A stretch of 64,000 bases of DNA from Chloroflexota bacterium. Lineage in GTDB: Bacteria; Chloroflexota; Anaerolineae; UBA4142. The notes under the pieces are model-generated. The model worked only from the letters and a program-made list of their open reading frames with translations, was not told the origin of the DNA and made no database searches. The DNA is taken from assembly GCA_016219275.1 (NCBI GenBank), contig JACRBM010000040.1:265783-329782 (forward strand). The letters are read 5' to 3'. The translations under genes were made by a program, and so were the position numbers. Each line of letters begins with the position of its first letter. Positions within the stretch are counted from its first letter, which is position 1. Shown here piece after piece: positions 1 through 8,672 of this stretch.

Positions 1-2813
1 TCAGCCAAGTGTACGGTGGTGGTGGCGGCTCGGGCTATTATTTGTATGACTATGTAGAGTTATTCAATCTAGGGACATCAGCGGCTTCACTGACCGGCTG
101 GTCCCTTCAGTACGGTTCGGCGACGGGAAACTTTGGTAGTAGTTCGTCCAATATCTATGCCTTTCCGGCCGGCACAACCATCCAACCCGGGCGGTATTTG
201 TTGGTCCAGTTGGGTTCTGCCGGCTCATCGGGTGCCAATCTGCCCGTAACACCTGACCTAATTACCACCAACTTGAGTATGTCTCAAGCAAGTGGCAAGG
301 TCGCATTAGCCAGCATTACCTCAGCACTTGGATGTGGTGCGACAGCAACTCCTTGTGCTCTTCCGAATGCCAACATTGTTGACCTGGTTTCGTATGGCGC
401 GGCAAACAACGCTGAAGGCGGAGCAACGATCAACAACAATACCGCATTGACTAATCAACAAGGCGGTGTGCGGAAATCGAACGGTTGTCAGGAGACCGAT
501 AACAATAATAGCGATTTCAATGTCTTGAGCGGCGTGGCTCTCGTTGCGCGCAACTCTTCTTCAGCATCAAACGTTTGTTCGGGCGGCATTACTCTCTCGA
601 TCAACGACGTCACCGTGACCGAAGGGAATAGCGGAACGACGACCGCGACTTTTACCGTCAGTCTCTCCGCGCCGGCGGGCGCGGGCGGCGTCACGTTCGA
701 CCTTGCTACGGCAGACAACACGGCGACGACCGCGAACAATGACTATGTGGCGCGAACGTTGACCGGTCAAACGATTCCGTCAGGCAGTTCCAGTTACACG
801 TTTAGTGTGATGGTCAACGGTGACACCACGGCTGAATCGAATGAAACCTTTTTCGTCAATGTGACGAGTGTCGTCGGCGCGACGCTCGCCGATGGTCAAG
901 GCACTGGCACGATCAACAACGACGATGTCGTCATCACCACGCGCATTCGCGACATTCAAGGTTCGGTGCACATCTCGCCTTTGAACGGCACTGCTGTGAC
1001 GAACATCCCCGGCATCGTGACCGCATTGCGCGCGACCGGTTTTTACATGCAAGACGATACGCCCGACGCGAACGATGCAACGTCGGAAGGTATTTTTGTT
1101 TTCACCTCGTCCGCGCCGACTGTCAGCGTGGGCGCAAGTGTGTTGGTCAACGGCACGGTGACCGAGTACCGCGCCGGCGCGAACGGACTCACGTTGACCG
1201 AGATCACCTCGCCGAGTGTCACGACGCTTTCGACCGGCAACACGCTTCCTGCCGCGATCGTTATCGGCAGTGGCGGACGCGTGCCGCCGACGACCGTAAT
1301 CAATGATGATGGCACCGGGAATATCGAGTCCAGCGGCACGTTCGACGTTGCGACGGATGGCATTGACTTTTACGAATCGCTCGAAGGGATGCGCGTGCAG
1401 ATCAATAACGCGGTGGTCGTTGGACCGCGCGTAGAATACACTGGGACGACACCCAACCGCGAGATTCCGGTCATCGGCGACAACGGCGCGAGCGCGAGCA
1501 TCCGCACCACGCGCGGCGGCATCGTCATTCGCTCGAGCGACTATAATCCCGAACGCATCATCTTGAACGATCTCATTACCGGTGTGTCACCTTTGCCGGT
1601 CGCGAACGTGGGCGATAGTTTTGCGACGGTTGTCGGCGTGATAGACTATAACTTTGACAATTACAAACTCCAAGTCACGACGCTGCCTACGCTGGTGTCC
1701 GGCGGATTGGCGCAAGAGACGACGACCGCGCAAACCGGCAGTCAGTTTTCCATCGCGACGTTCAACGTCGAGAACCTCGACCCGAACGATGGCGCGGCAA
1801 AATTCGCCGGACTCGCCGCGCTCATCGTCACGAATCTGAGATCACCGGATATCATCGCGGTCGAAGAAGTGCAAGACAACAACGGCGCGACGAATGATGC
1901 GGTCGTGACTGCTAACACAACGTGGAGCACGCTCATCAACGCGATTGCGACTGCCGGAGGTCCGACGTACCAGTATCGCGATATCAATCCGGTGGACGAT
2001 CAAGATGGCGGCGAACCTGGCGGCAACATTCGCCAAGGTTTTCTGTTCCGCACCGATCGCGGCTTGGCGTTCGTAGATCGCGCGGGCGGCACTTCGACCG
2101 CCACAACGACCGTCAATAATGTGGGCGGTGTGCCGCAGTTGTCGTACAGCCCAGGACGCATTGATCCTAGTAACGCGGCGTTCAGCGCGAGCCGCAAGCC
2201 GCTCGCCGGCGAATTCACGTTCGGCGGCGCGACGCTCTTTGTCATTGCCAATCACTGGAATTCGAAAGGCGGCGACATGCCGCTGTACGGATACACGCAG
2301 CCGCCCACACTCACTTCGGAATCGCAACGCGTGCAACAGGCAACCGTCGTGCGCGATTTCGTTTTGAACATTCTGGCGATTGATGCGAACGCGCGCGTCG
2401 TCGTCCTGGGTGACTTGAATGATTTCGAATTTTCGACGCCGCTGACGACGATCAAGAACAGCGGCATGATGAGCGATATGCTCGAGGTCTTGGCGCAGAA
2501 CGAACGCTACTCGTACATTTATCAAGGCAACTCGCAGGCGTTGGAGCATATTCTCGTGACGTCGGCGCTCGCTTCTCGTCGCCAACGCGTAGACGTGGTT
2601 CACGTCAATGCCGAGTTTGTGACGCGGTGGAGCGATCACGATCCCATGGTCGCGGTCTTCGATCTGTCCGCGCCGACGGCGGTCACGTTGTCCCAGTTTG
2701 ACGCGCACGCGAACGACGCGCGCGTGAGCGTCGTCGTGCTGTTCGCGCTCGTCGGGGCAGGGGCGAGCATCATCGCATGGCTAAGCGAGCGCGGGCGCAA
2801 ACCCAGTCCCTAG
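1..2813 (+). CDS. ExeM/NucH-like extracellular endonuclease, C-terminally anchored; 5' end outside window
   Basis: The reading frame is open from the window edge (in-frame codons from base 3, SQVYGGGG), so the signal peptide and true start lie upstream. Domains in order, numbered from the GTG at base 9: lamin-tail domain about 1-185, Calx-beta repeat about 193-305 (ends GTGTINNDD), an OB/ExeM-type region about 308-565, and an endonuclease/exonuclease/phosphatase domain about 578-885. The last shows TFNVEN, EEVQDNNG, a central NHW, GDLND and SDHDP, which match metal-binding and catalytic positions of the family. The C-terminus has PTAVTLS, a hydrophobic stretch and a basic RGRK tail, which looks like a surface-anchoring signal. 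Known relatives are secreted or cell-surface DNases that release nutrients from DNA or disperse biofilm. The function here is inferred from domains only. A stem-loop terminator follows directly. Confidence 0.85.
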   Translation, partial: SQVYGGGGGSGYYLYDYVELFNLGTSAASLTGWSLQYGSATGNFGSSSSNIYAFPAGTTIQPGRYLLVQLGSAGSSGANLPVTPDLITTNLSMSQASGKVALASITSALGCGATATPCALPNANIVDLVSYGAANNAEGGATINNNTALTNQQGGVRKSNGCQETDNNNSDFNVLSGVALVARNSSSASNVCSGGITLSINDVTVTEGNSGTTTATFTVSLSAPAGAGGVTFDLATADNTATTANNDYVARTLTGQTIPSGSSSYTFSVMVNGDTTAESNETFFVNVTSVVGATLADGQGTGTINNDDVVITTRIRDIQGSVHISPLNGTAVTNIPGIVTALRATGFYMQDDTPDANDATSEGIFVFTSSAPTVSVGASVLVNGTVTEYRAGANGLTLTEITSPSVTTLSTGNTLPAAIVIGSGGRVPPTTVINDDGTGNIESSGTFDVATDGIDFYESLEGMRVQINNAVVVGPRVEYTGTTPNREIPVIGDNGASASIRTTRGGIVIRSSDYNPERIILNDLITGVSPLPVANVGDSFATVVGVIDYNFDNYKLQVTTLPTLVSGGLAQETTTAQTGSQFSIATFNVENLDPNDGAAKFAGLAALIVTNLRSPDIIAVEEVQDNNGATNDAVVTANTTWSTLINAIATAGGPTYQYRDINPVDDQDGGEPGGNIRQGFLFRTDRGLAFVDRAGGTSTATTTVNNVGGVPQLSYSPGRIDPSNAAFSASRKPLAGEFTFGGATLFVIANHWNSKGGDMPLYGYTQPPTLTSESQRVQQATVVRDFVLNILAIDANARVVVLGDLNDFEFSTPLTTIKNSGMMSDMLEVLAQNERYSYIYQGNSQALEHILVTSALASRRQRVDVVHVNAEFVTRWSDHDPMVAVFDLSAPTAVTLSQFDAHANDARVSVVVLFALVGAGASIIAWLSERGRKPSP

Positions 2814-2820
2814 ATCCTTT

Positions 2821-2868
2821 GCGCGAAAAAATTCGCGCGCCGCCACCTTTCGGTGGTGGCGTTTTTTT
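2821..2868 (+). terminator. Rho-independent terminator of the nuclease gene
   Basis: Two adjacent stem-loops lie just after the stop codon. The first is GCGCGAA...TTCGCGC. The second is CGCCACC with GGTGGCG (2841-2861), followed by a run of seven T. This is the canonical form for a plus-strand terminator. Confidence 0.85.
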
Positions 2869-2903
2869 GTGGGCACGCCGCGCCCAAGAACAAAAATTCC
2901 GTC

Positions 2904-2932
2904 TTGACAAAGCATCCAATTTGTGTGATACT
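2904..2932 (+). promoter_or_regulatory. Sigma-70-like promoter of the ROK regulator gene
   Basis: A perfect -35 box TTGACA (2904-2909) is separated by 17 bases from GATACT (2927-2932), which is preceded by TGT as in an extended -10. The predicted start of transcription near 2939 leaves a leader of only about 20 nt before the GTG at 2962. Confidence 0.65.
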
Positions 2933-2940
2933 CGCATTAG

Positions 2941-2961
2941 TTTGTTGGGCGTCCAAACAAA
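2941..2961. promoter_or_regulatory. Palindrome overlapping the leader of the ROK gene, candidate autoregulatory operator
   Basis: Arms TTTGTT and AACAAA flank GG and CC in mirror positions (pattern TTTGTTnGGnnnCCnAACAAA). The site fills the whole predicted leader between the -10 box and the GTG start. ROK repressors bind palindromes near their own genes, so this is a plausible operator. No binding data are available. Confidence 0.5.
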
Positions 2962-4194
2962 GTGAATAACCAACTCCGTCTTCCTAAAACCGGCGACCAG
3001 ATGCTGGTGCGGCGTTTGAACACCGCCATTATTTTGGATTGCTTGCGACTGAATGCTCCTCTCTCCCGTGCGGCGATTTCGAGTCGCACCGGCTTGAATC
3101 GCAGCACGGTCTCAAGCATCGTCAGCGCGCTCGTCCGCGATGGGTTGGTGCGCGAAACCGAATTTCAGAAAGACAAACTCGGTCGCCCGGGCTTGTTGCT
3201 CGAACTCAGTCCGGATGGCGCGTGCGCGATTGGCGTACAACTGGGCGTGGATTTCATCTCGATCATGCTTGCCGATTTTGTCGCCAAGCCCATCTGGCGC
3301 AAACGAGTTGCGATAGACTCAACGCTCAAGCAATCGGCGATTATCAAACGCGCGGGCGACCTGATTCAAGAGGCGCTCGCGCAAGCGCGGCGGCGCAAAT
3401 CGCGCCCGCTGGGTATCGGCGTCGGCGTGCCCGGCTTGGTCAATCTGCAACAGGGCACGATCGCGTTCGCGCCAAACCTGGGATGGTCCGAGGTGCCCTT
3501 TCGCGAGATCTTTGTCAAACGCTTCGGGATGCCCGTCTTTGTCGAAAACGACGCCAACGCGTCGGCGCTCGGCGAGTACTATTTCGGCATCGCGCGCCAG
3601 GTCAACGATTTTATTTTTTTGACCGCGGATGTGGGCATCGGCGCGGGTGTGATCCTGGGCGGCAAATTGTTTCGCGGCAACCGCGGCTACGCCGGCGAAG
3701 TCGGACACATGTCGTTCGACCCGAACGGCGAAATCTGCGGCTGTGGCAGACGCGGGTGCTGGGAATCACTCGTTAGTCCGCGCGTGGTGATTCGCCGCAT
3801 TCGCACGGCGTTGCGGAGCAACGGCAAGCGCAGCGCGATCCGCGAACTGGTGGACAACCGGTTGGACGATATTACTTTCGACGTTGTGTTGCAAGCCGCC
3901 AATGCCAACGATCCGCTCGCGCGCGCCACGTTGGAAGAGGTCGCGCAATGGTTGGGAGTTGGCATTGCGAATCTCGTCAACGCGTTCAATCCCGAATTGA
4001 TCGTGCTGGGTGGCGCGCTCGCGCGGGCAAGTAACATCCTCACCCCGATCATCGAAACGACGGTGCGCGAGAACGCGCTCAAGCAACCGCACGAATCGCT
4101 CAAAATCGAAACCTCGGTATTCGGCTCGGAGGCGTGTGTGATTGGCGCGGCGGCGATAGTACTCGATGAGATATTGCGATACCCTTTTCCGTAG
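2962..4194 (+). CDS. ROK family transcriptional regulator (NagC/XylR type)
   Basis: Predicted 410 aa. The N-terminal winged helix-turn-helix (about residues 12-70, with SRAAISSRTGLNRSTVSSIV as the helix pair) is followed by the sugar-kinase-like ROK fold. It contains the phosphate-binding region GVGVPGLVN, the DANASALGEY motif, GIGAGVILGG, and the zinc-binding signature GHMSF...CGCGRRGCWE. Length is usual for the family. The GTG start is chosen because the HTH begins right after it and a strong promoter ends about 30 bases upstream. No clear ribosome-binding site is seen. The gene precedes a sugar ABC transporter by about 100 bases on the same strand, so it probably controls that transporter and itself in response to a sugar or sugar phosphate. 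The ligand cannot be read from sequence. Confidence 0.9.
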   Translation: MNNQLRLPKTGDQMLVRRLNTAIILDCLRLNAPLSRAAISSRTGLNRSTVSSIVSALVRDGLVRETEFQKDKLGRPGLLLELSPDGACAIGVQLGVDFISIMLADFVAKPIWRKRVAIDSTLKQSAIIKRAGDLIQEALAQARRRKSRPLGIGVGVPGLVNLQQGTIAFAPNLGWSEVPFREIFVKRFGMPVFVENDANASALGEYYFGIARQVNDFIFLTADVGIGAGVILGGKLFRGNRGYAGEVGHMSFDPNGEICGCGRRGCWESLVSPRVVIRRIRTALRSNGKRSAIRELVDNRLDDITFDVVLQAANANDPLARATLEEVAQWLGVGIANLVNAFNPELIVLGGALARASNILTPIIETTVRENALKQPHESLKIETSVFGSEACVIGAAAIVLDEILRYPFP

Positions 4195-4203
4195 ATCATC
4201 CTA

Positions 4204-4236
4204 ATCCAGGAGGTGATGTTGAGCCAAGTCAAGTAA
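4204..4236 (+). other. Strong Shine-Dalgarno and six-codon mini-ORF in the transporter leader
   Basis: AGGAGGTG is followed at once by ATG (4216) and a stop at 4234-4236, giving a six-residue peptide MLSQVK. It lies 57 bases before the start of the sugar-binding protein. It may be a leader peptide or a decoy ribosome site. Similar arrangements precede the two other binding-protein genes of the window. Function is unproven. Confidence 0.25.
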
Positions 4237-4292
4237 CCGGTCGCTGACAAGATGAATGTGAACCCGTAAAATCAAACTCAAGGAGGAGAGAA

Positions 4293-5609
4293 ATGTCTCG
4301 TAACATTCGCTGGGCGATGATGGTCTGCCTGGCATTGATCGTTCTTGCGCTTGCCGTCGCGTGCGCACCCGCGCCGACCGCAGTTCCCCCCACCGCCGCA
4401 CCCGCGGCAAAACCAACGGACATGCCCAAGCCGGCTGGTGGCGGCAAGCTCGAAATGTTCTCGTGGTGGACTGCCGGTGGTGAAGCCGACGGCTTGAATG
4501 GCATGTTCGCCGCGTACAAGAAACAATATCCCAGTGTCGAGATCGTCAACGCGACCGTCGCCGGCGGCGCGGGCACGAACGCCAAAGCGGTGATGACGAC
4601 GCGTCTGTTCGGCGGCGATCCGCCGGATTCGTTCCAAGTTCACGCCGGCCTCGAAGTCGCAACCTACACTCCCGACAAATACCTTCAACCATTGGACGAC
4701 ATCTTTGCATCCGAGGGCTGGGACAAGGTCTTTCCGAAAGACCTCTTGACCTTGCTCAAATACCAGGATCACTATTGGTCGGTGCCGGTGAACATTCACC
4801 GCGCGAATGTCATGTGGTACAGCAAAAAAGTTTTCACCGACAACAAACTCGAAGCGCCCAAGACGTTTGACGATTTCTTCAAGGTCGCCGACGCGCTCAA
4901 AGCCAAAGGCATCGTCCCATTCGTGATGGGCGACAAAGAGGGCTGGGAATCCGGTCACGTCTTTGAGACCGTCTTGATCGGCACGCTCGGCGCGGATGGC
5001 TATCGCGGTCTGTGGACGGGCAAGACCGCGTGGACCGATCCCAAAGTCACCGAAGCATTGAACAATTACAAAAAGATGCTGTCCTACACCAACACCGATC
5101 ACGCCGCGCTGACCTGGGATGGCGCGGGTGAGTACTTGCTCAATGGCAAGGGCGGCATGCAAATCATGGGTGACTGGCAAGACGGCTGGTTCACCTCCAA
5201 GAAATTCACGGATTATGGCTGGGCGCCCGCTCCCGGCAACAGCGGTATCTTCGACGCACTGTCTGACTCGTTCGCGATGCCCAAGGGTGTGAAGAATACC
5301 GACAACGCCAAGAACTGGATCAAGGTCGCCGGTTCGAAAGCCGGTCAGGAAGCCTTCAATCCCAAGAAGGGTTCGATCTGCGCGCGCACCGACTGCGATC
5401 AATCCTTGTTCAACGCGTATCTCCAATCCGCCGGTAAGGATTGGCAATCGAACGCCCTGGTGCCGAGCGTTGTGCATGGCGCTGCCGCATTCGAAAAATG
5501 GGCAACCGCGTACAAGGACACGATGGCATTGTTCGTGACCAGCGGCGATGTTGCCAAGACGCAAGCCGCGTTGGCGCAAAACTGCAAAGACGCCGGCGTC
5601 TGCAAATAG
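4293..5609 (+). CDS. Sugar ABC transporter substrate-binding lipoprotein (CUT1 family)
   Basis: Predicted 438 aa. The N-terminal hydrophobic segment ends in the lipobox LAVAC (Cys about residue 24), followed by a Pro/Ala/Thr linker, as is common for Chloroflexota lipoproteins. The mature part is an extracellular solute-binding family 1 fold, with EMFSWWTAGGEADG near its start and features of glycerol-phosphate/oligosaccharide binders (WDGAGEYLLNGKGGM, MGDWQDGWF). The start is supported by AAGGAGGAG five bases upstream. Two MalF/MalG-type permeases follow, so this is the binding component of a carbohydrate importer. The exact sugar cannot be deduced. No ATPase is encoded in this cluster. Confidence 0.92.
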   Translation: MSRNIRWAMMVCLALIVLALAVACAPAPTAVPPTAAPAAKPTDMPKPAGGGKLEMFSWWTAGGEADGLNGMFAAYKKQYPSVEIVNATVAGGAGTNAKAVMTTRLFGGDPPDSFQVHAGLEVATYTPDKYLQPLDDIFASEGWDKVFPKDLLTLLKYQDHYWSVPVNIHRANVMWYSKKVFTDNKLEAPKTFDDFFKVADALKAKGIVPFVMGDKEGWESGHVFETVLIGTLGADGYRGLWTGKTAWTDPKVTEALNNYKKMLSYTNTDHAALTWDGAGEYLLNGKGGMQIMGDWQDGWFTSKKFTDYGWAPAPGNSGIFDALSDSFAMPKGVKNTDNAKNWIKVAGSKAGQEAFNPKKGSICARTDCDQSLFNAYLQSAGKDWQSNALVPSVVHGAAAFEKWATAYKDTMALFVTSGDVAKTQAALAQNCKDAGVCK

Positions 5610-5693
5610 TTCGTTTCCGCTCGTAGAGTATAGCGAGGCAGTCGCGCAGACTGCCTCGCTCTTAAAATCGGGAGATGTAACTGTAAGCCCGCC

Positions 5694-5805
5694 TCAACCC
5701 TCACCCCCGCGCTTCGCGCGTCCCCTCTCCCCTCTCCTGTTTTGCCACGTCATTAACGACGCGGTAAAACAGGAGAGGGGAGAGGGGGTTGGGGGGAGTG
5801 GGGTG
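5694..5805. repeat. Long C-rich/G-rich intergenic hairpin
   Basis: CCCCTCTCCCCTCTCCTGTT (from 5722) is mirrored by AACAGGAGAGGGGAGAGGGG (ending 5786), and the outer arms extend this to CCTCACCC/GGGTGAGG-like sequence. It lies between the binding-protein and permease genes. It may partly stop transcription or stabilise the upstream message. Similar hairpins occur at 15899, 19490, 22583 and 60400. Confidence 0.75.
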
Positions 5806-5810
5806 AGGCA

Positions 5811-6758
5811 ATGGAGATGTCTATGGCTCAAGCAAGCATTGCCGCGCCGCGCAAATCGAAAGGTTGGCTCAAGACCGACCGACTCTTGGCGTTCGTGCTG
5901 ATCGCGCCCTCCGTCATTGCGATCGCGGTTTTCGTGTACGGCTTTATCGGCTTTACCACGTTCGCGTCGTTCACGAAATGGGACGCACTCTTGCCGGATT
6001 TTTCGCTCGTCGGCTGGCGCAACTATGAAAAACTTTTCGATACCACGCGCTTTCAAATTGATCTCGGCAACACGGTTGTCTTTACGATTCTCTTCCTCAT
6101 TGCTTGCCTGATGCTGGGATTTATGCTCGCAGTCTTGCTCGACCAGCGCATTCGTTTTGAAGGATTATTTCGCAGTGTCTTTCTTTTTCCGCTCGCGATT
6201 TCGTACATCGTGACCGGCGTGGTGTGGCGCTGGCTGTTGAACCCGGGAAGTGTGCAGTTGGGTAGCACCGGTGTCAACCTGTTGTTTGAAAAAGTCGGTC
6301 TCGATTTTCTCAAGAACGGTTGGTACACCGATCCGAACATTGGCATCAAAGCCGTGGTGATCGCGGCGACCTGGCAAATGTCCGGCTATGTGATGGCGAT
6401 GTATCTTGCCGGGATGCGCGGCATTTCGGAAGATTTGCGCGAAGCCGCGCGCGTGGATGGCGCGACCGAAGTTCAAGTGTACCGCCACATCATCCTGCCG
6501 CTCTTGCAACCGATCACGCTCGGCGCGGTTATCATCCTGGGACACATGTCGCTGAAAATTTTCGACCTGGTTGTTTCGATGACCGGTCCTGGTCCGGGAT
6601 TTTCGTCCGACGTGCCCGCGTTCTTTATGTGGGACACGACTTTTCGCGGCAACAATTTCGCACAAGGCGCGGGCATCGCGACGATTCTCCTCATTTCGGT
6701 CGCGGTGTTGATCGTGCCATATCTCATCTACAGCACGCACACGGAGGCAGAAGTATGA
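5811..6758 (+). CDS. Sugar ABC transporter permease (MalF/UgpA type)
   Basis: Predicted 315 aa, or a few residues less because in-frame ATGs at 5817 and 5823 are alternatives. There are six expected membrane segments, the first near residues 25-45 (FVLIAPSVIAIAVFVYGFI). The cytoplasmic coupling motif EAARVDGATEVQVYRHIILP (EAA loop) identifies a binding-protein-dependent inner-membrane component. The gene overlaps the next permease by four bases (ATGA at 6755-6758), so the two are translationally coupled. It works with the 4293-5609 binding protein. Confidence 0.92.
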   Translation: MEMSMAQASIAAPRKSKGWLKTDRLLAFVLIAPSVIAIAVFVYGFIGFTTFASFTKWDALLPDFSLVGWRNYEKLFDTTRFQIDLGNTVVFTILFLIACLMLGFMLAVLLDQRIRFEGLFRSVFLFPLAISYIVTGVVWRWLLNPGSVQLGSTGVNLLFEKVGLDFLKNGWYTDPNIGIKAVVIAATWQMSGYVMAMYLAGMRGISEDLREAARVDGATEVQVYRHIILPLLQPITLGAVIILGHMSLKIFDLVVSMTGPGPGFSSDVPAFFMWDTTFRGNNFAQGAGIATILLISVAVLIVPYLIYSTHTEAEV

Positions 6759-7633
6759 CCGCGCAAAATCCCGCTCGTCAAAAAAGTTTGGCGTCGCACT
6801 TGCCGCGCGCGATCATTTATCTCATCCTGATCGCGTTCGCGGTCTTTTATCTTTTGCCGGTGTACGTCCTGCTCATTACCGGGATGAAGGGATATACCGA
6901 AGTCAGTCTGCACTCGATGTGGGACTTGCCGCGCGCATTCGCCTTTGACAGTTTTGCCAAAGCCTGGTTCGGCAGTCCGGCGGAAGGGTTTCGCGGCTTG
7001 GGCGATAATTTTTGGAACAGCATCCAACTCGCCATTCCGGCGACGATCTTTTCCGCGATGCTGGGTTCGATGAACGGCTACGTCTTATCCAAGTGGAAAT
7101 TCAAAGGATCGAATACGCTGTTCATGCTCTTGCTGTTTGGGATGTTCATTCCGTACCAAAGCATTTTGATTCCGCTCGTGCTATTGGTGCAAAAGATGGG
7201 GCTGTACGGCACGATCCCCGGTTTGATTTTCGTGCACACCGTGTACGGCATTCCGATCACCACACTGATCTTTCGCAACTATTACGCGACGGTGCCTTCG
7301 GAACTGATCGAAGCGGCGGGGATGGATGGCGCGGGCATCCTGGGAATTTACTGGCACATCATGTTCCCACTTTCGCTCCCCGGTTTTGTCGTCGTAATGA
7401 TCTGGCAATTCCAATCGGTGTGGAATGACTTTTTGTTCGGCGTCATCATCACGAGCCGCCCGGCGGTGCAACCGATCACCGTCGCGTTGAACAATCTTGC
7501 CGGCAGTTACATCGTCGAGTGGAACGTGCAAATGGCTGGGTCGCTACTCGCCGCGCTGCCGACGATGCTGATCTTTATCTTCCTGGGGCGCTACTTTATG
7601 CGCGGTTTGCTCGCCGGCTCGCTCAAGGGCTAG
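6755..7633 (+). CDS. Sugar ABC transporter permease (MalG/UgpE type)
   Basis: Predicted 292 aa. The ATG at 6755 is chosen because it overlaps the stop of the previous gene (ATGA), has GGAGG about 8 bases upstream, and is followed by the usual short cytoplasmic N-terminus. Membrane segments begin at AIIYLILIAFAVFYLLPVYV. The EAA loop (EAAGMDGAGILGIYWHIMFP) is well conserved. A typical MalG-like C-terminus (GRYFMRGLLAGSLKG) ends the protein. This completes a two-permease CUT1 importer whose ATPase must come from elsewhere; the ATPase at 52392-53510 is a candidate. Confidence 0.93.
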   Translation: MTAQNPARQKSLASHLPRAIIYLILIAFAVFYLLPVYVLLITGMKGYTEVSLHSMWDLPRAFAFDSFAKAWFGSPAEGFRGLGDNFWNSIQLAIPATIFSAMLGSMNGYVLSKWKFKGSNTLFMLLLFGMFIPYQSILIPLVLLVQKMGLYGTIPGLIFVHTVYGIPITTLIFRNYYATVPSELIEAAGMDGAGILGIYWHIMFPLSLPGFVVVMIWQFQSVWNDFLFGVIITSRPAVQPITVALNNLAGSYIVEWNVQMAGSLLAALPTMLIFIFLGRYFMRGLLAGSLKG

Positions 7634-7714
7634 AAGAATTGCCGAATTTCGATTTTTGATTTATGATTGACCGGAAGGTGCGAGACGCGACAGCGTGCTT
7701 CGCGCCTTTGTCAT

Positions 7715-7742
7715 CTGAACACTGAATACTGGATACTGAACA
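7715..7742. repeat. Heptamer array CTGAAYA x4
   Basis: Four consecutive 7-bp units CTGAACA, CTGAATA, CTGGATA and CTGAACA lie just upstream of the HAD gene. The same heptamers in reverse complement occur at 18962-18989. Confidence 0.7.
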
Positions 7743-7748
7743 CAAACA

Positions 7749-8549
7749 ATGGAAATCATTAACAACCGATCCGCGCGCGCGCCTATTCGCGTCGCGATTT
7801 TCGATTTTGACGGTACGCTCTCGCTCTTGCGAAGTGGCTGGACCCAAATCATGCACGCGCTCATGTTCGATGAATTGAGTCGAACTCCGCGCCACGAAGA
7901 CGCCGCCGCGCTCGATGGGTTCATCACCGATTTGATTTACAGCACGTCGGGTCAACAAACGATCTATCAAATGATTCGCCTGGCAGAAGAAGTTGAGAAA
8001 CGCGGCGGCGCGCCGGACACGCCGCAAGCGTACCTGCAAAACTTTTCCGAGCAACTCGTCGCGCGCGTCAATGCGCGGATTATCGCGATAGAATCCGGCG
8101 CGAACACGCCCGCCGATTGGCTCATCCCAGGTACGTTGGAATTCTTGCAAGCCCTCGCCGCACGAGGCATCACGTGTTATATCGTCTCCGGCACCGGCGA
8201 AAATTTCGTGCGCGATGAAGCGGCATTGCTCGGTATCGCGCCGTACTTTGCCGGCATCTTTGGCGCGCACGCGGACTACAAAAATCATTCCAAGAAAATC
8301 GTCATCGGCAAACTGGTCGCGCAACACGCTTTGCAACCGGGCGAACTCGTGACGTTTGGCGACGGCGCGCCGGAAATCGCGGACACCAAAGCCGTTGGCG
8401 GCGTCGCGATTGGCTTGGCAACCGACGAAGAAAAACGTGCGGGCATCCATCCGCAAAAACGCGCGGTGCTGGTTCAAGCCGGCGCGGATGTGATCGCGCC
8501 GGACTTTTGCGACCGCGCCGCGTTGATTGAGTATTTGTGGTACTCCTGA
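7749..8549 (+). CDS. HAD superfamily hydrolase (phosphatase-like)
   Basis: Predicted 266 aa. HAD motif I is FDFDGTLS (nucleophile Asp19, acid/base Asp21). Motif II lies in CYIVSGTGENFV (Ser/Thr), the Lys of motif III is probably in NHSKKIVIGKL, and motif IV is GDGAPEI. An alpha-helical cap of about 100 residues separates motifs I and II. Known families dephosphorylate small phosphometabolites, and the substrate here is unknown. It is the first gene of a same-strand trio with a deoxyhypusine-synthase-like protein and an RfaE-like sugar kinase, so it may act on a phosphorylated sugar. No clear Shine-Dalgarno is seen and no better start is present. Confidence 0.85.
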   Translation: MEIINNRSARAPIRVAIFDFDGTLSLLRSGWTQIMHALMFDELSRTPRHEDAAALDGFITDLIYSTSGQQTIYQMIRLAEEVEKRGGAPDTPQAYLQNFSEQLVARVNARIIAIESGANTPADWLIPGTLEFLQALAARGITCYIVSGTGENFVRDEAALLGIAPYFAGIFGAHADYKNHSKKIVIGKLVAQHALQPGELVTFGDGAPEIADTKAVGGVAIGLATDEEKRAGIHPQKRAVLVQAGADVIAPDFCDRAALIEYLWYS

Positions 8550-8612
8550 GTTGTTTGATAAAAGACAACCATAGATTCCACAGATTTTGTTTTTATCCGT
8601 GAAATCCGTGCA

Positions 8613-8646
8613 ACACTTGCCCTGGCGGGAACGCAAGTGCCAGGGT
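8613..8646. repeat. 34-bp overlapping hairpin repeat, copy 1 of 2
   Basis: The 34 bases beginning ACACTTGCCCTGGCGGGAAC are identical to 26557-26590. Two interleaved inverted repeats are present (ACTTGC/GCAAGT and CCCTGGC/GCCAGGG), so only one can form at a time. Confidence 0.8.
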
Positions 8647-8672
8647 CTGTGGTTTATGCGCTTGAGGTTAGA

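Noticed and set aside
4278..5579. Long minus-strand open frame (433 codons) opposite the sugar-binding protein
   Set aside because: It is the antisense shadow of a well-supported gene. High-GC codon bias keeps antisense frames open.
8637..8672. Upstream start of the DHS-like gene at GTG/ATG-like codons before 8673
   Set aside because: That region is part of the 34-bp repeat, and the ribosome site fits the ATG at 8673.
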